From positions 49,131 to 113,130 of the forward strand of contig NZ_UUIS01000092.1 in assembly GCF_900589395.1 (NCBI RefSeq): a stretch of 64,000 bases of DNA, written 5' to 3'. Position numbers and translations under genes: made by a program. Numbering within the stretch: position 1 is the stretch's first letter; each line of letters opens with the position of its first letter. Below are positions 36,057 through 45,318 of this stretch, piece after piece. The stretch comes from Pseudomonas viridiflava. GTDB lineage: Bacteria > Pseudomonadota > Gammaproteobacteria > Pseudomonadales > Pseudomonadaceae. Under the pieces are notes generated by a model, which searched no databases, was not told where the DNA came from, and was given only the letters and a program-made list of their open reading frames with translations.

Positions 36057-36231
36057 CGCGCAGCCAACACCCGCTTTGTAGGAGCGCGCTTGCCCGCGAC
36101 CGAGTGCGTCAGCAGTCGTAAATTTTCAGCGTTTCCGAGAATTTGCGAGCGCTGCGCACTCGGTCGCGGGCAGAGCGCGCTCCTACAACCCGTCCTGCAC
36201 ACATTCTGTGGATCAATTGACATCGCGCTTG
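36021..36231. repeat. Tandem duplication of a convergent intergenic region, copy 1
   Basis: Starts in the last 12 codons of pqqU (TGGTACGCC...), runs through a family-A REPIN (36078-36186) and ends with GACATCGCGCTTG, which in copy 2 codes for the end of piuB. The copy 2 counterpart is 36258-36482. Confidence 0.85.
36078..36186. repeat. REPIN (family A) within duplication copy 1
   Basis: GTAGGAGCGCGCTTGCCCGCG at the left and CGCGGGCAGAGCGCGCTCCTAC at the right. Short spacer with TCGTAAATTTTCAGCGTTTC. Confidence 0.88.
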
Positions 36232-36257
36232 CCGGAATGCCGGACCACCGCGACTCG

Positions 36258-36482
36258 TGGTACGCCGGCGCGGGGGCCAGCTACACGTTCTAGCGCGCTA
36301 GCCAACACCCGCTTTGTAGGAGCGCGCTTGCCGGGATGCCGGACCACCGCGACCGGCTGCGTTAGCAGTCGTAAATTTGTGGCGTTTCGCCGATTTTGCG
36401 AGCGCTGCGCACTCGGTCGCGGGCAGAGCGCGCTCCTACAACCCGTCCTGCACGCATTGTGGGTCAGTAGACATCGCGCTTG
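36258..36482. repeat. Tandem duplication of a convergent intergenic region, copy 2
   Basis: Repeats the pqqU 3' end including an intact TAG, the GCCAACACCCGCTTTGTAGG stretch, a REPIN, and the AACCCGTCCTGCAC region, ending inside the functional 3' end of piuB. The junction 36232-36257 holds a REP-arm fragment (GCCGGAATGCCGGACCACCG). Confidence 0.85.
36316..36439. repeat. REPIN (family A) within duplication copy 2
   Basis: GTAGGAGCGCGCTTGCCGGGATGCC at the left (long-arm variant) and GGGCAGAGCGCGCTCCTAC at the right. Confidence 0.88.
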
Positions 36483-39022
36483 TAGCGTCCTTGTTCGATC
36501 AGTTCGCTCACGGCCTGTTCACCGAGCAGTTCGGTGAGCACCTGGTCGACGCCGGCGGCCATGCCTTGCAGGCTGCCGCAGATGTAGATCGCCGCGCCCT
36601 CGGCCAGCCAGGCGCGCAGCTCGTCGCCAGCCTCGCGCAGCCGGTCCTGGACGTAGACCTTGTGTTCCTGATCACGGGAAAACGCCAGGTCCAGGCGGCT
36701 GAGCTGGCCGTTGTCCAGCCAGCCTTGCAGTTCATCACCGCAATAAAAATCATGCGCCCGCTGACGCTCGCCGAACAGCAGCCAATTGCGGTGCTGCCCC
36801 TGCGCGATGCGTTCCTTGAGCAGGCTGCGCAGCCCCGCCAGACCGGTGCCGTTGCCCAACAGGATCAGCGGTACCGGCTCGGCCGGCAGGTGGAAGCCGC
36901 TATTGCGGCGCACCCGCAGGCTGACCGCATCGTCGAGCGGCAGGTATTCGGTCAGCCAGCCGGAGCCGACGCCCAGCCCGCCATCGCTGTGGACTTCCTG
37001 ACGCACGATCAGTTGCAGGCCGCCATCGGCCGGGATCGAGGCAATCGAATATTCGCGGGCCGCCAGCGGCACCAGTGCATCGACCAGCGCCTGGGCATGC
37101 AGGCCGACCAGGTGTGCCCGGTGCTGCGGCAACTGGCGGCTGGCCAAGGCCTGCAACAGGCTTTCTTCCAGGCCGTCGATGCTGACCCGTTCGGCACCGC
37201 TCAGGCCCAGCCCGTCAAGCAGGCGCAGCAACACCGCATCGCTGTTGCGCGGCAGGATTTCCACCAGGTCACCGGCTTGCCAGGTCGTGGCATTTGGCGC
37301 GCTCAGGTCGAGCATGAAGACTTTGGAGCCGCTGCTGCCGGGGTTGAGCCAGTCGCGGCGGCTCAAGGTCCAGCGCTCGAACACAGGCGCCTGCCAGACG
37401 GCCGTCGGCGCGCTGCCGGTGGCCCGGCCCAGTTGCTGCTGCCAGTGTTGCAAGGCGGTTGGGTCGGCGTTGTCGACTTCGACCGGCGCGAACAGCGACT
37501 GCCCGCCGCGCTCGACCAGCCAGCCATGCACACGCTGGGCGAAGGCACAGAAGTGCGGGTATTGACGGTCGCCCAAGGCCAACACCGCATAGTTGAGGTG
37601 CGCCAGGGCCAGCGGCTGGCCGAGCAGCTTGCGCTCGAAGCCGCGGGCGCTGTCGGGGGCTTCGCCGTCACCGAAGGTACTGAGCACGAACACCGCGTTA
37701 CGGCTTTGCTGCAGGTCCTGCTCGCTCAGCTCGCCCAGGCGCTGCACGCGCACCGGCAGGCCGGCAGCCTGCAATTGCCCGGCAGTCTGCCAGGCCATCT
37801 GTTCGGCAAAGCCGCTCTGGCTGGCAAAGCCCACCAGCCAGGCGTCGGCACCGTCACCGCTGCCGGTCGCCAGGCCGCTGCGGGCCTGCCGGATGTCACG
37901 TTTCTTGCGCCGCCGGTCCAGGTACAACAGCCAGCCGGTGATGAAGAACAGCGGCATCAAGAGCGCGGCCACCAGCATGATGATGCGCCCCGGCAGGCCG
38001 AAGTAGCTGCCCACGTGCAAGGCGTAGTTGCTGGTCAGCAGCTGCGCGCCCAGGCTTTTGTCGGCATAGCGCGCCACACTGTTGAGGGTGCCGGTGGCCG
38101 GGTCCAGGTTGATGATGTTCAGCGCGCGCGGGTGCGGTGAATCCTTGAGCAGGTAGAACACCGTGGCCGGTTGCCCGCCGGCGCCGGGCAGGCGCAGGTT
38201 GTAACCGGTCAGGTCGGGGCCTGCGGTGTCGCGAATGCTCGCCCACACCGCGTCGTAGTCGACCACCAGCGGTTTGGGCGCCTGGGCCGGCTTGCCGCCA
38301 GGGCCGCCTGCGCCACCGGCGCGTTGCTGGGCACCGGCCGGGGGTGGGTCGCCGAGCAGGCGGGTCATGCCGTCGTTCCACCATTGGTAGGACCACATCA
38401 GGCCGGTGACCGCGAACAGCAGGTAGGCCAGCAAACACCAGGTGCCAAACACCGAGTGCAAATCCCAGTTGAAGCTGCGGCCCTTTTTCGCCCAGTCCAT
38501 GGTCAGCCACACCCGCCAGTCCAGCGGCTTGCGTGGCCAGCGCAGGTACAGACCCGACAGGCAGAAAAACAGCAGCATCAGGGTGCAGGCGCCGGTGATC
38601 TGGCGACCGGTCTGCCCCGAGGCCAGGAAGCGGTGCAGGCTCAGGACAAAGTCAAAGAAGCCCTCGCCCACGCCATCGCCGCGCAACTCACCGGTGTAGG
38701 GGTCGAAATTGCGCTTGGGGCCGCGCCGCTCGCCCGGCTTGGGCTGGAAATAGACCTGGGCCACCCGGTTGCTGGTGGTTTCGACACGCAGGATGGCCAC
38801 GGTCATGCCGGTGGCCGCCTGCAGCGTGCGGGCCAGTTCGGCCGGCGGCAAGGTGGCCTCGCGCCGTTCGACCAGCAGCACCTCGGGGTTGAGGGCATCG
38901 AGGATTTCTTCCTCGAACGAATACAGCGCGCCGGTCACGCCCATCAGCGCCAGCACCAGGCCTGCGGTGATGCCGAAGAACCAGTGCACTTGAAACAGGA
39001 TTTTCTTGAACACCACCGCCAC
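36464..39022 (-). CDS. piuB: PepSY-flavodoxin-FNR fusion, siderophore/ferric reductase PiuB
   Basis: 852 aa. The N-terminal third has four membrane helices of PepSY_TM type with His residues for haem (VHWFFGITAGLVLALMGVTGA, DFVLSLHRFLASG, NWDLHSVFGTWCLL, ALHVGSYFGLPGR). Then come a flavodoxin-like domain (GFASQSGFAEQMAW; STFGDGEAPD) and an FAD/NADPH reductase domain (REYSIASIPADGG, LLGNGTGLAGLRSLL, YICGSLQGMAAGV). It probably moves NADPH electrons across the inner membrane to release iron from a ferric siderophore in the periplasm. It follows piuA on the same strand. The last codons lie in duplication copy 2. An AGAATTACTAAC stretch ahead of the gene (39058-39077) resembles a Fur site. Confidence 0.9.
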   Translation of the reverse strand: MAVVFKKILFQVHWFFGITAGLVLALMGVTGALYSFEEEILDALNPEVLLVERREATLPPAELARTLQAATGMTVAILRVETTSNRVAQVYFQPKPGERRGPKRNFDPYTGELRGDGVGEGFFDFVLSLHRFLASGQTGRQITGACTLMLLFFCLSGLYLRWPRKPLDWRVWLTMDWAKKGRSFNWDLHSVFGTWCLLAYLLFAVTGLMWSYQWWNDGMTRLLGDPPPAGAQQRAGGAGGPGGKPAQAPKPLVVDYDAVWASIRDTAGPDLTGYNLRLPGAGGQPATVFYLLKDSPHPRALNIINLDPATGTLNSVARYADKSLGAQLLTSNYALHVGSYFGLPGRIIMLVAALLMPLFFITGWLLYLDRRRKKRDIRQARSGLATGSGDGADAWLVGFASQSGFAEQMAWQTAGQLQAAGLPVRVQRLGELSEQDLQQSRNAVFVLSTFGDGEAPDSARGFERKLLGQPLALAHLNYAVLALGDRQYPHFCAFAQRVHGWLVERGGQSLFAPVEVDNADPTALQHWQQQLGRATGSAPTAVWQAPVFERWTLSRRDWLNPGSSGSKVFMLDLSAPNATTWQAGDLVEILPRNSDAVLLRLLDGLGLSGAERVSIDGLEESLLQALASRQLPQHRAHLVGLHAQALVDALVPLAAREYSIASIPADGGLQLIVRQEVHSDGGLGVGSGWLTEYLPLDDAVSLRVRRNSGFHLPAEPVPLILLGNGTGLAGLRSLLKERIAQGQHRNWLLFGERQRAHDFYCGDELQGWLDNGQLSRLDLAFSRDQEHKVYVQDRLREAGDELRAWLAEGAAIYICGSLQGMAAGVDQVLTELLGEQAVSELIEQGRYKRDVY

Positions 39023-39078
39023 CTCGCTGGCCCATTGCGGCGCGCATTATGCGCTAACTGTTAGTAATTCTCATCTCG

Positions 39079-39114
39079 CAAAAAAGCCCTGCCTACAACC
39101 ATAGGCAGGGCTTT
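39079..39114 (-). terminator. Intrinsic terminator of piuA
   Basis: Stem AAAGCCCTGCCTA / TAGGCAGGGCTTT with a 6-nt loop. Read on the minus strand it is followed by a T-run. It separates piuA from piuB. Confidence 0.85.
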
Positions 39115-39128
39115 GCGGGTATCACAGG

Positions 39129-41369
39129 TCAAAAGTGGAAATTGGCGCTCATCAACGCGGTGCGGCCTGCCGCCACGTGGGCGTAGTGGGTCTGGAACAC
39201 CTGGTCGAAATAGCGCTTGTCGGTCAGGTTCTGCACATTGAGTTGCAGGTCGACGTTTTTGGTCAGCGCATAGCTGGCCATGGCGTCGTAGCGCCAGTAG
39301 GACGGCACCTCAATGGAGTTGGCCTCGTTGCCGAAGCGCGAGCCCACATAGGTGGCACCACCGCCGATGACCAGCCTGGGCACCAGTTCATAGGTGCTCC
39401 ACAGGTTGAAGCTGTTGCGCGGCGTACTCGGCATGTGGTTGCCCTGGTCGGCGGCCAGTGTGGTCTTGACCAGTTCGCTCTCCATGTAGGTGTAGCCGCC
39501 GTAGACTTTCCAGCGGCTGCTGAGGTTGCCGGCGTAGGTGAACTCGACGCCCTGCACGCGCTGTTCGCCATCGAGCGCCTGGTAGGTGGTGTTGTCTGGG
39601 TCGGTGATGCGCGCGTTGGTCTTGTCGGTGCGAAACAGCGCGGCGGTCAGCGCCAGGTTGTCATTGAACAGGTCCCACTTGGTGCCGATTTCGTAGTTGC
39701 GGTTCTTTTCCGGGTCGAGGTCGGCGTTGTTGAGCGCCAGCTCCAGCCCGCCGTTGCCGCTGGTTTCACCCGACGGGTTGCTCGACGTCGACAACGCCGC
39801 GTAAATGCTGCCGTTGGGCAATGGCTTGTAGACCACGCCCAACTGGTAGTTCCACAGTTCGGTGGTCTTCTGCCGGTCGAACGTGCCGCCTGGCGTGGTG
39901 CCGCGCGCCGCTGCGAATCCGCTGGAGCGCGTGTCGTAGTGGTCGTAGCGCAGGCCCAGGTTCAGCGACCACTGCTCATTGAACGTAAGGGTGTCGAACA
40001 CATAGGCCGCACCGGTCTTGGTGTCGGTATCGGTGTAGGCCACGCTGTCACTGATCACGCCGTTCCAGGCGTCCTTGGGCGACGGGCTGTACAGACTGGT
40101 GCAATCGCCTGAACGCAGCAGCGCCGCCGAGCACAGGCTGGCGATGGCGCCGCCGGACGCATTGAGGATGTTGTAGGCGCGGTTGTGGGTGTCCTGGTAA
40201 GTGAATTCCAGGCCGCTGACCAGGCTGTGGCTGATCGCGCCGGTGTCGAACTTCGCGGTCAGGTCAGTCTGGTTGACGAAGCCGCTGGAGGTCGAGTTGC
40301 GACTCTTGGCCGAGCGCGACACGGTGCCGTTGGCGACGTTGCCACGGCTGTCGTCCGGGTTGGTGACGATGTAGTCCAGCGTCGAGCGTGACAGGCGCAG
40401 GCTGTTGGACAGCGTCAGGTTGTCGTTGAAGTCGTGCTCGATGCGCACGGTGCCGCTGTCGTTGGTGCTTTCGCGGTAATCGCGGCCGGTCAGGCCGTAG
40501 AAGTTGCTCTTGTCGACGCTCACCGGTTTGTCGACCACGTACTTGCTGCGCCCGGGGGTGAGGGTCAACGGGATGCCGTAGTCCGGCATGTCGTCGGTTT
40601 CCAGGTGGTAGTAGTCGACCTTGATCCGCGTGTCGGTGCCCAGGCCAAAGGCGAACGAAGGCGCCACGCCCCAGCGGCCGACATCGACGTTGTCACGCCC
40701 GGCCACATTGGCGTCGTGCTTCATCAGGTTCAGGCGCACGGCCGAGGTGTCACCCACCTGCTGGTTGAGGTCCAGGGTGTAGCGCTGGGTCTGGTCGGAC
40801 CCGAAGGCATAGCCGCCGTTGTAGGCATTGCCCAGGTGAGCGCCCTTGGTAATCAGGTTCAGGCTGCCACCGGTGGAACCGGCGCCGGTAAAGGCCGAGC
40901 CCGGGCCCTTGCTGACTTCGACCGATTCGATATTGAAGATTTCCCGGCTCTGGGCGGCAACATCGCGCATGCCGTCGACGAACATATCGCTCTCGGCGTT
41001 GAAACCGCGAATGATTGGCCGGTCGGCGTTCGGGTTGCCGCCCTCACCGGCGCCAAAGGTAATGCCTGGCGTGGTGCGCAGGGCGTCGGTCAAGGAGGTC
41101 GCGCCGGTGTCACGAATCACTTGCTGGGCAATCACCGTCACGCTCTTGGGCGTGTCGCGCAGGGGCGCGGTGTACTTTTTCGAGGCCGACTCTTCGGCCT
41201 TGTAGGCAGTATCCGCCTGTTCGCCGGTGATGCTGGTGGCCCCGAGTGTGACGCTCTTGTCGTCGGCATGCGCGATAGACGCAGCCGATAAGGCAGCGAT
41301 GGCGACACCGACGGCCGAGGCCAGCGACGTTGATGAACCCAAAGTGTTATGCAGTGGTTGGCGCGACAT
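39129..41369 (-). CDS. piuA: TonB-dependent siderophore receptor PiuA
   Basis: 746 aa from the ATG at 41369; the longer open frame is not supported. The signal peptide ends near ASIAHA. The plug contains DTPKSVTVIAQQVIRDTGATSLTDAL, RPIIRGFNAESDMFVDGMRD and VEVSKGPGSAFTGAGSTGGSLNLITK. The barrel ends GRTALMSANFHF with a terminal Phe. It belongs to the catecholate-type receptors; PiuA/PiuD of P. aeruginosa takes up ferric siderophores and siderophore-conjugated antibiotics. It is divergent from piuC, and the shared 215-nt region has two Fur-like sites, so iron repression is likely. Confidence 0.92.
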   Translation of the reverse strand: MSRQPLHNTLGSSTSLASAVGVAIAALSAASIAHADDKSVTLGATSITGEQADTAYKAEESASKKYTAPLRDTPKSVTVIAQQVIRDTGATSLTDALRTTPGITFGAGEGGNPNADRPIIRGFNAESDMFVDGMRDVAAQSREIFNIESVEVSKGPGSAFTGAGSTGGSLNLITKGAHLGNAYNGGYAFGSDQTQRYTLDLNQQVGDTSAVRLNLMKHDANVAGRDNVDVGRWGVAPSFAFGLGTDTRIKVDYYHLETDDMPDYGIPLTLTPGRSKYVVDKPVSVDKSNFYGLTGRDYRESTNDSGTVRIEHDFNDNLTLSNSLRLSRSTLDYIVTNPDDSRGNVANGTVSRSAKSRNSTSSGFVNQTDLTAKFDTGAISHSLVSGLEFTYQDTHNRAYNILNASGGAIASLCSAALLRSGDCTSLYSPSPKDAWNGVISDSVAYTDTDTKTGAAYVFDTLTFNEQWSLNLGLRYDHYDTRSSGFAAARGTTPGGTFDRQKTTELWNYQLGVVYKPLPNGSIYAALSTSSNPSGETSGNGGLELALNNADLDPEKNRNYEIGTKWDLFNDNLALTAALFRTDKTNARITDPDNTTYQALDGEQRVQGVEFTYAGNLSSRWKVYGGYTYMESELVKTTLAADQGNHMPSTPRNSFNLWSTYELVPRLVIGGGATYVGSRFGNEANSIEVPSYWRYDAMASYALTKNVDLQLNVQNLTDKRYFDQVFQTHYAHVAAGRTALMSANFHF

Positions 41370-41428
41370 CGTGATTCCCTCCCCCAGGAATTGAAGCGCG
41401 AAACATATTGCAAACAAATTCCATAAGC

Positions 41429-41445
41429 AATTGAGAATTCATAAC
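41429..41445. promoter_or_regulatory. Possible Fur box, piuA side
   Basis: AATTGAGAATTCATAAC, similar to the Fur core (GAGAAT...ATTATC). 60-76 nt upstream of piuA. Confidence 0.35.
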
Positions 41446-41535
41446 ACTTGCGATTTTTTTACACTTTTTACATTTGGCCTTCACACACCTTCATGCCGGC
41501 TGACGCATGTCATCGATTTGAGGTTGTACACATTC

Positions 41536-41554
41536 AATAAGAATCACTACCATT
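41536..41554. promoter_or_regulatory. Possible Fur box, piuC side
   Basis: AATAAGAATCACTACCATT, a 19-mer close to the Fur consensus, about 30 nt upstream of piuC. Confidence 0.4.
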
Positions 41555-41584
41555 CGCCACCTTTTGTCACACCGGTGCCGCGCC

Positions 41585-42265
41585 ATGCTCCTGCACATTT
41601 CTGGCTTGTTTACCCGCGATGAAGTCCTGCGCATCCGCCAGGCCCTGGAGCAGACCGACTGGGCCGATGGCAAGCTGACCGCCGGTTACCAGTCGGCCAA
41701 GGCCAAGCACAACCTGCAATTGCCCGAGGACCATGCGCTGACTCGGGAAATCGGCGCGGCCATGATCGAACGGCTGTGGAGCAACCCGACCTTCATGTCG
41801 GCGGCCCTGCCGCACAAGGTATTCCCGCCGTTGATCAACTGCTACACAGCCGGTGGCCACTTCGAGTTTCACATCGACAACGCTGTGCGCCAGGTCAAGG
41901 GCAGCGCCGAGCGGGTGCGCACCGACCTGTCGGCCACGCTGTTTTTCAGCGACCCCGATGAGTACGACGGTGGCGAACTGGTCATCCAGGACACTTACGG
42001 CACGCAAAGCGTCAAGCTGCCGGCCGGCGACCTGGTGCTGTACCCCGGCACCAGCCTGCACAAGGTCAACGCCGTGACCCGTGGCGCGCGCCTGGCTTCG
42101 TTTTTCTGGACCCAGAGCCTGGTGCGCGAAGACAGCCAGCGCGCCCTGCTGTTCGAGATGGACAGCGCCATCCAGCAACTGGCCCGCGATGTACCGGACC
42201 ATCCGGCGCTGGTGCAACTGACCGGCAGCTATCACAACCTGCTGCGCCGCTGGGTCGAGGTCTGA
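41585..42265 (+). CDS. piuC: Fe(II)/2-oxoglutarate PKHD-type hydroxylase PiuC
   Basis: 226 aa from the ATG at 41585. The iron-binding triad is visible: His96 and Asp98 (FHID) and His159 (SLHKVN), with Arg169 for 2-oxoglutarate. Also typical are the start MLLHISGLFT and LINCYTAGGHFEFHIDNAV. PiuC proteins are iron-regulated dioxygenases of uncertain substrate that accompany PiuA receptors; in P. aeruginosa piuC mutations reduce siderophore-drug uptake. It overlaps no gene but is followed after 2 nt by the Sel1 protein gene, so the two are coupled. Expected cytoplasmic. Confidence 0.93.
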   Translation: MLLHISGLFTRDEVLRIRQALEQTDWADGKLTAGYQSAKAKHNLQLPEDHALTREIGAAMIERLWSNPTFMSAALPHKVFPPLINCYTAGGHFEFHIDNAVRQVKGSAERVRTDLSATLFFSDPDEYDGGELVIQDTYGTQSVKLPAGDLVLYPGTSLHKVNAVTRGARLASFFWTQSLVREDSQRALLFEMDSAIQQLARDVPDHPALVQLTGSYHNLLRRWVEV

Positions 42266-42267
42266 GC

Positions 42268-43080
42268 ATGAGCTGGAATCTGGCCCGTGAAGAGCAGGTG
42301 GACAGCGACGGCTTGCGCGCCATGCTCGAAGAAAACCCGGCCCGCGCCGCGCAGGCGATTCTGGCCGCCGCCGGTCAAGGCATCGTCGAAGCGCAGGCGT
42401 TGCTGGGGCAGATCCTGCTCGATGGCAGCGGTATCCAGCGTGATCCGGCACTGGCCATGACCTGGTTTGGCATTGCCGCACAGCAGGGGCATCTGATGGC
42501 ACGCAACATGCTGGGCCGTTGCCATGAACACGGCTGGGGTTGCGCGCCAGACAGCCTCCAGGCCGCACAGCATTATCGGTTGGCTGCCGGGCAAGGTCTG
42601 GATTGGGGGCTGTATAACCTGGCGAACCTGCTGGCCACCGGGCGCGGTGTCGAGCAAGATCATCGTCGCGCCATGGCGTGTTATGCCAGTGCCGCCCATC
42701 AAGGTCATGCCAAGTCGATGAACCTGCTGGGGCGTTATCTGGAAGAAGGCCTGGTGGGTCAGCCCGATATCGAGGCGGCCCATCAGTGGTATCGGCGTTC
42801 GGCCGAGGCCGGGGATTTTCGCGGTCAGTTCAGCCATGCTTCGGTGCTGGCCGAACAGGGCCATGCCGAGCAGGCACTGACCTGGCTGAAAACCGCCCTG
42901 GCGGGCGGTAATCTGAACTTCTTGCGGGTGAGTCGCCAGTCGTTACTCAAGGCGGCCCAACCGGTTCTGCAAGCCCTGGCCGAAGACTATCATCAGCGTG
43001 CTGCCGATCTGGGGGATGAATCGGACCGGCAGGCGCTGCGCGACTTCCTTGCCCAGCATCGGCCAGGGCACAGGGGCTAG
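42268..43080 (+). CDS. Sel1-repeat (TPR-like) protein, PA4516-like
   Basis: 270 aa, cytoplasmic. Four to five Sel1-like repeats of about 36 residues between residues 30 and 190, for example AQALLGQILLDGSGIQRD, AMTWFGIAAQQGHLMARNML and NLANLLATGRGVEQDHRRAM. Such solenoids bind partner proteins. It is the constant downstream partner of piuC in Pseudomonas, which suggests a helper role in iron uptake, mechanism unknown. The stop codon (TAG) shares CTAG with the convergent toxin gene's stop, a four-base overlap. Confidence 0.85.
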   Translation: MSWNLAREEQVDSDGLRAMLEENPARAAQAILAAAGQGIVEAQALLGQILLDGSGIQRDPALAMTWFGIAAQQGHLMARNMLGRCHEHGWGCAPDSLQAAQHYRLAAGQGLDWGLYNLANLLATGRGVEQDHRRAMACYASAAHQGHAKSMNLLGRYLEEGLVGQPDIEAAHQWYRRSAEAGDFRGQFSHASVLAEQGHAEQALTWLKTALAGGNLNFLRVSRQSLLKAAQPVLQALAEDYHQRAADLGDESDRQALRDFLAQHRPGHRG

Positions 43081-44084
43081 TTTCTTTGCCAGTCGCGGCG
43101 CAGCGCCTCGATATAGTTGGTCAGGATACCGGCATGCTTGATAAGGCCAGCAGCACGCTGCTCGGGATCCTCGGCCTGAAGGGAGTAGTTCATGAAGCGA
43201 TAAAGGGCTTCGTGCAGCTTGCCGAGCTCCTGGGCGTAATCTTTTTTGAGCACGTTCATTTCCTGAAGCAATTTCAGCTGCTCAAGCTTGGCGGTTTCCT
43301 TGTCGCGGTGCGTATGCGCTGCTCGGATGCGATTGCGAATATCATCCAGTTCTAGCTGCATTCGGCTCCTGAACTTGACCAGATGTTCGTATTTCAGTGC
43401 ATCGCTGGTCAGATCCAGAATATTGGATACAGCAAAGATACCGGCCTTGATCGAGCCCACCAGTGGATTCTTGGGATCGATGTCCGCCAGTTTGTTCAAG
43501 TTTTCCACCAAGGGCTTGAGCTTGTCCAGAGCGCTGACGGACTCCAGCGCGGCGATCAGTTTGTTGACCTCGGCTTCCTCTGCGCGCCCTGTGGCTTGCG
43601 ACGTTTCAATTAACGCAATCTCTGCATCGATCCGCACAATCTCGACATTGATCGGGGCGATCAAGCCTTCGACATCACCAAACGACACGGTGGTAAAGTT
43701 CACCAACGCGTTGTCCAGATCCTGAGCATGTATCTGTAGATTGGTGGATACCTTGTTCAGCTGCAAGTCGATTTCTGTCAGGACTTGGGTAATGGCTTCG
43801 CTCTGAGGGTCATCGGCGTTTTGCCGAATATGCTCCAGCCCCTTCATCAAATGTACAAGGCCACCGGCATCCAACAGGCTGGGCACGCCATTCAACGTCC
43901 TCAGTGCTTCGTCATCGACCTGGTTCAGCTCTTTGATCAGATCGCCCAGTACGTCCTGAAAGATCGGTAGATAAATGTTATTCAAGGTAGTGGCGTGTCG
44001 TTTCAGTTCGGTTCGACGAACCGCGACAACAGCAAGGTCAGGCACAGGCAGTACCAACGGTGTATCAAGTGAATAAACAGCCAT
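43077..44084 (-). CDS. xaxB: Alpha-xenorhabdolysin-type binary toxin, subunit B (XaxB-like)
   Basis: 335 aa from the ATG at 44084, preceded by AAGGA eight bases upstream; the open frame extends to 44144 without support. No signal peptide. Long alpha-helical, coiled-coil-rich sequence (for example RSRMQLELDDIRNRIRAAH, KLEQLKLLQEMNVLKKD) with a moderately hydrophobic stretch GSIKAGIFAVSNILDL (about 200). This fits the B component of XaxAB/YaxAB pore-forming toxins. GC is markedly lower than in neighbours, suggesting acquisition. It follows subunit A by 34 nt in one operon. The family call rests on sequence style and the pairing; a profile search would settle it. Confidence 0.75.
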   Translation of the reverse strand: MAVYSLDTPLVLPVPDLAVVAVRRTELKRHATTLNNIYLPIFQDVLGDLIKELNQVDDEALRTLNGVPSLLDAGGLVHLMKGLEHIRQNADDPQSEAITQVLTEIDLQLNKVSTNLQIHAQDLDNALVNFTTVSFGDVEGLIAPINVEIVRIDAEIALIETSQATGRAEEAEVNKLIAALESVSALDKLKPLVENLNKLADIDPKNPLVGSIKAGIFAVSNILDLTSDALKYEHLVKFRSRMQLELDDIRNRIRAAHTHRDKETAKLEQLKLLQEMNVLKKDYAQELGKLHEALYRFMNYSLQAEDPEQRAAGLIKHAGILTNYIEALRRDWQRN

Positions 44085-44118
44085 TGAATTGATCCTTTTT
44101 ACTATTGTGATAAACCAA

Positions 44119-45318
44119 TCAGACCGAATGATCTTCAAGTGCATTATTAAAGGCGGTCAACAGATTAAGCGATTTCAGCTTGATACCCGTCCAATTCTTC
44201 AAGAGCGTTTCGAGCCGGCTAGAAAAGAGAAGCAGAATCGTTCCATCATCAAGCGTTTCAAGTTCTTGACGTGACGACTTGACCATACGGGTGAGTAACG
44301 CCCACAGACTTTCGATACTATTGGCACCGCTGGCGGCACCGTCCATTCGGATTTTGAGATCCTGCATGTATGTTTCGAATGCATGCAGGTCGGCGACCAT
44401 CTTATTGAGGCTTCGAAGTTTCCGCTCCAGCGCCTGCTTCTCGGCAATCAATCGGTCTTTTTCCTTCAGGGCATCATTGGCCTTGGGCCCATAAATACTC
44501 AAGGACACGGCCCCGCCAATAGGCCCCCACCAGAACCCTACCCACCTGTACGCGGCGTACTCTTCATATTCGGTCATCTTCTGCTCAATCCGTTGATTGA
44601 GCAGAGTAATATCTTCATTGAGCCTGAGGATTTTCTCATTGCTCTCGGATGATTTGGCCAGATTGATCTTGCGTGCCACCTCCGGTGTGAGCCGATCCTG
44701 GAGGTGCTGTTTGAACACTGATAAACCCTCCTTGACTCGCGTGGTACTGATGCTATGTCGCACAATCAGCCTTTCGATCTCGCCGAATAACGCCACCAGT
44801 CCCGGCAATCTCTTACGGTCATTGTCCAGCAGAGCGATTGGCGGCAGGCTTTCGATTTGTTGCTGAGTCAGGCTATCGGGTTTCAACACCTCCCAGAACT
44901 CAAGGCGGTGGATGAGTGCGATCATGGCGTCGACGTTAACGATCAAGCTGCTGGAGAAGATATATAAATCATGGCCGACTGCACACATATCTTTTTCAAC
45001 AGGTGACCAACTGGCCGCGTGAGCATGAATATCGACATACAACTTCTGAATGGCCTCCGGGCCGAGACCTGGAATAGAAGTACCGTAATCGCCTATTAAC
45101 TGTTCGACCTCTTTCAGGTCGGTGGGCAACGTCAGCCCTTTGCTGACATAGGCGTGAATAGACTTGACATCGTTATTAGTGACAAACAGGCCCGGCGGTC
45201 GCTTAACGCCTTCGCCGTTGCCTGACACAACGCTCATGAAGTCGTTGCCGGCCTGAGCCACTTCATCGGCACTGTGTGCCTCACCGTCCGTCGCTGATTG
45301 TTCTTCTGCATGCATCAT
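44119..45318 (-). CDS. xaxA: Alpha-xenorhabdolysin-type binary toxin, subunit A (XaxA-like)
   Basis: 399 aa from the ATG at 45318, chosen because AAGGAC lies at ideal distance; an alternative ATG at 45363 would give 414 aa with a weaker site. The all-helical protein has a coiled coil (LRLNEDITLLNQRIEQKMTEYEEY) leading into a hydrophobic hairpin VGFWWGPIGGAVSLSIYGP at about 260-280, then a second coiled coil with KEKDRLIAEKQALERKLRSL. That is the layout of XaxA/YaxA, alpha-pore-forming toxins that act with subunit B on eukaryotic membranes. No secretion signal. No clear promoter seen in 45319-45541; the base composition is AT-rich there. Confidence 0.78.
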   Translation of the reverse strand: MMHAEEQSATDGEAHSADEVAQAGNDFMSVVSGNGEGVKRPPGLFVTNNDVKSIHAYVSKGLTLPTDLKEVEQLIGDYGTSIPGLGPEAIQKLYVDIHAHAASWSPVEKDMCAVGHDLYIFSSSLIVNVDAMIALIHRLEFWEVLKPDSLTQQQIESLPPIALLDNDRKRLPGLVALFGEIERLIVRHSISTTRVKEGLSVFKQHLQDRLTPEVARKINLAKSSESNEKILRLNEDITLLNQRIEQKMTEYEEYAAYRWVGFWWGPIGGAVSLSIYGPKANDALKEKDRLIAEKQALERKLRSLNKMVADLHAFETYMQDLKIRMDGAASGANSIESLWALLTRMVKSSRQELETLDDGTILLLFSSRLETLLKNWTGIKLKSLNLLTAFNNALEDHSV

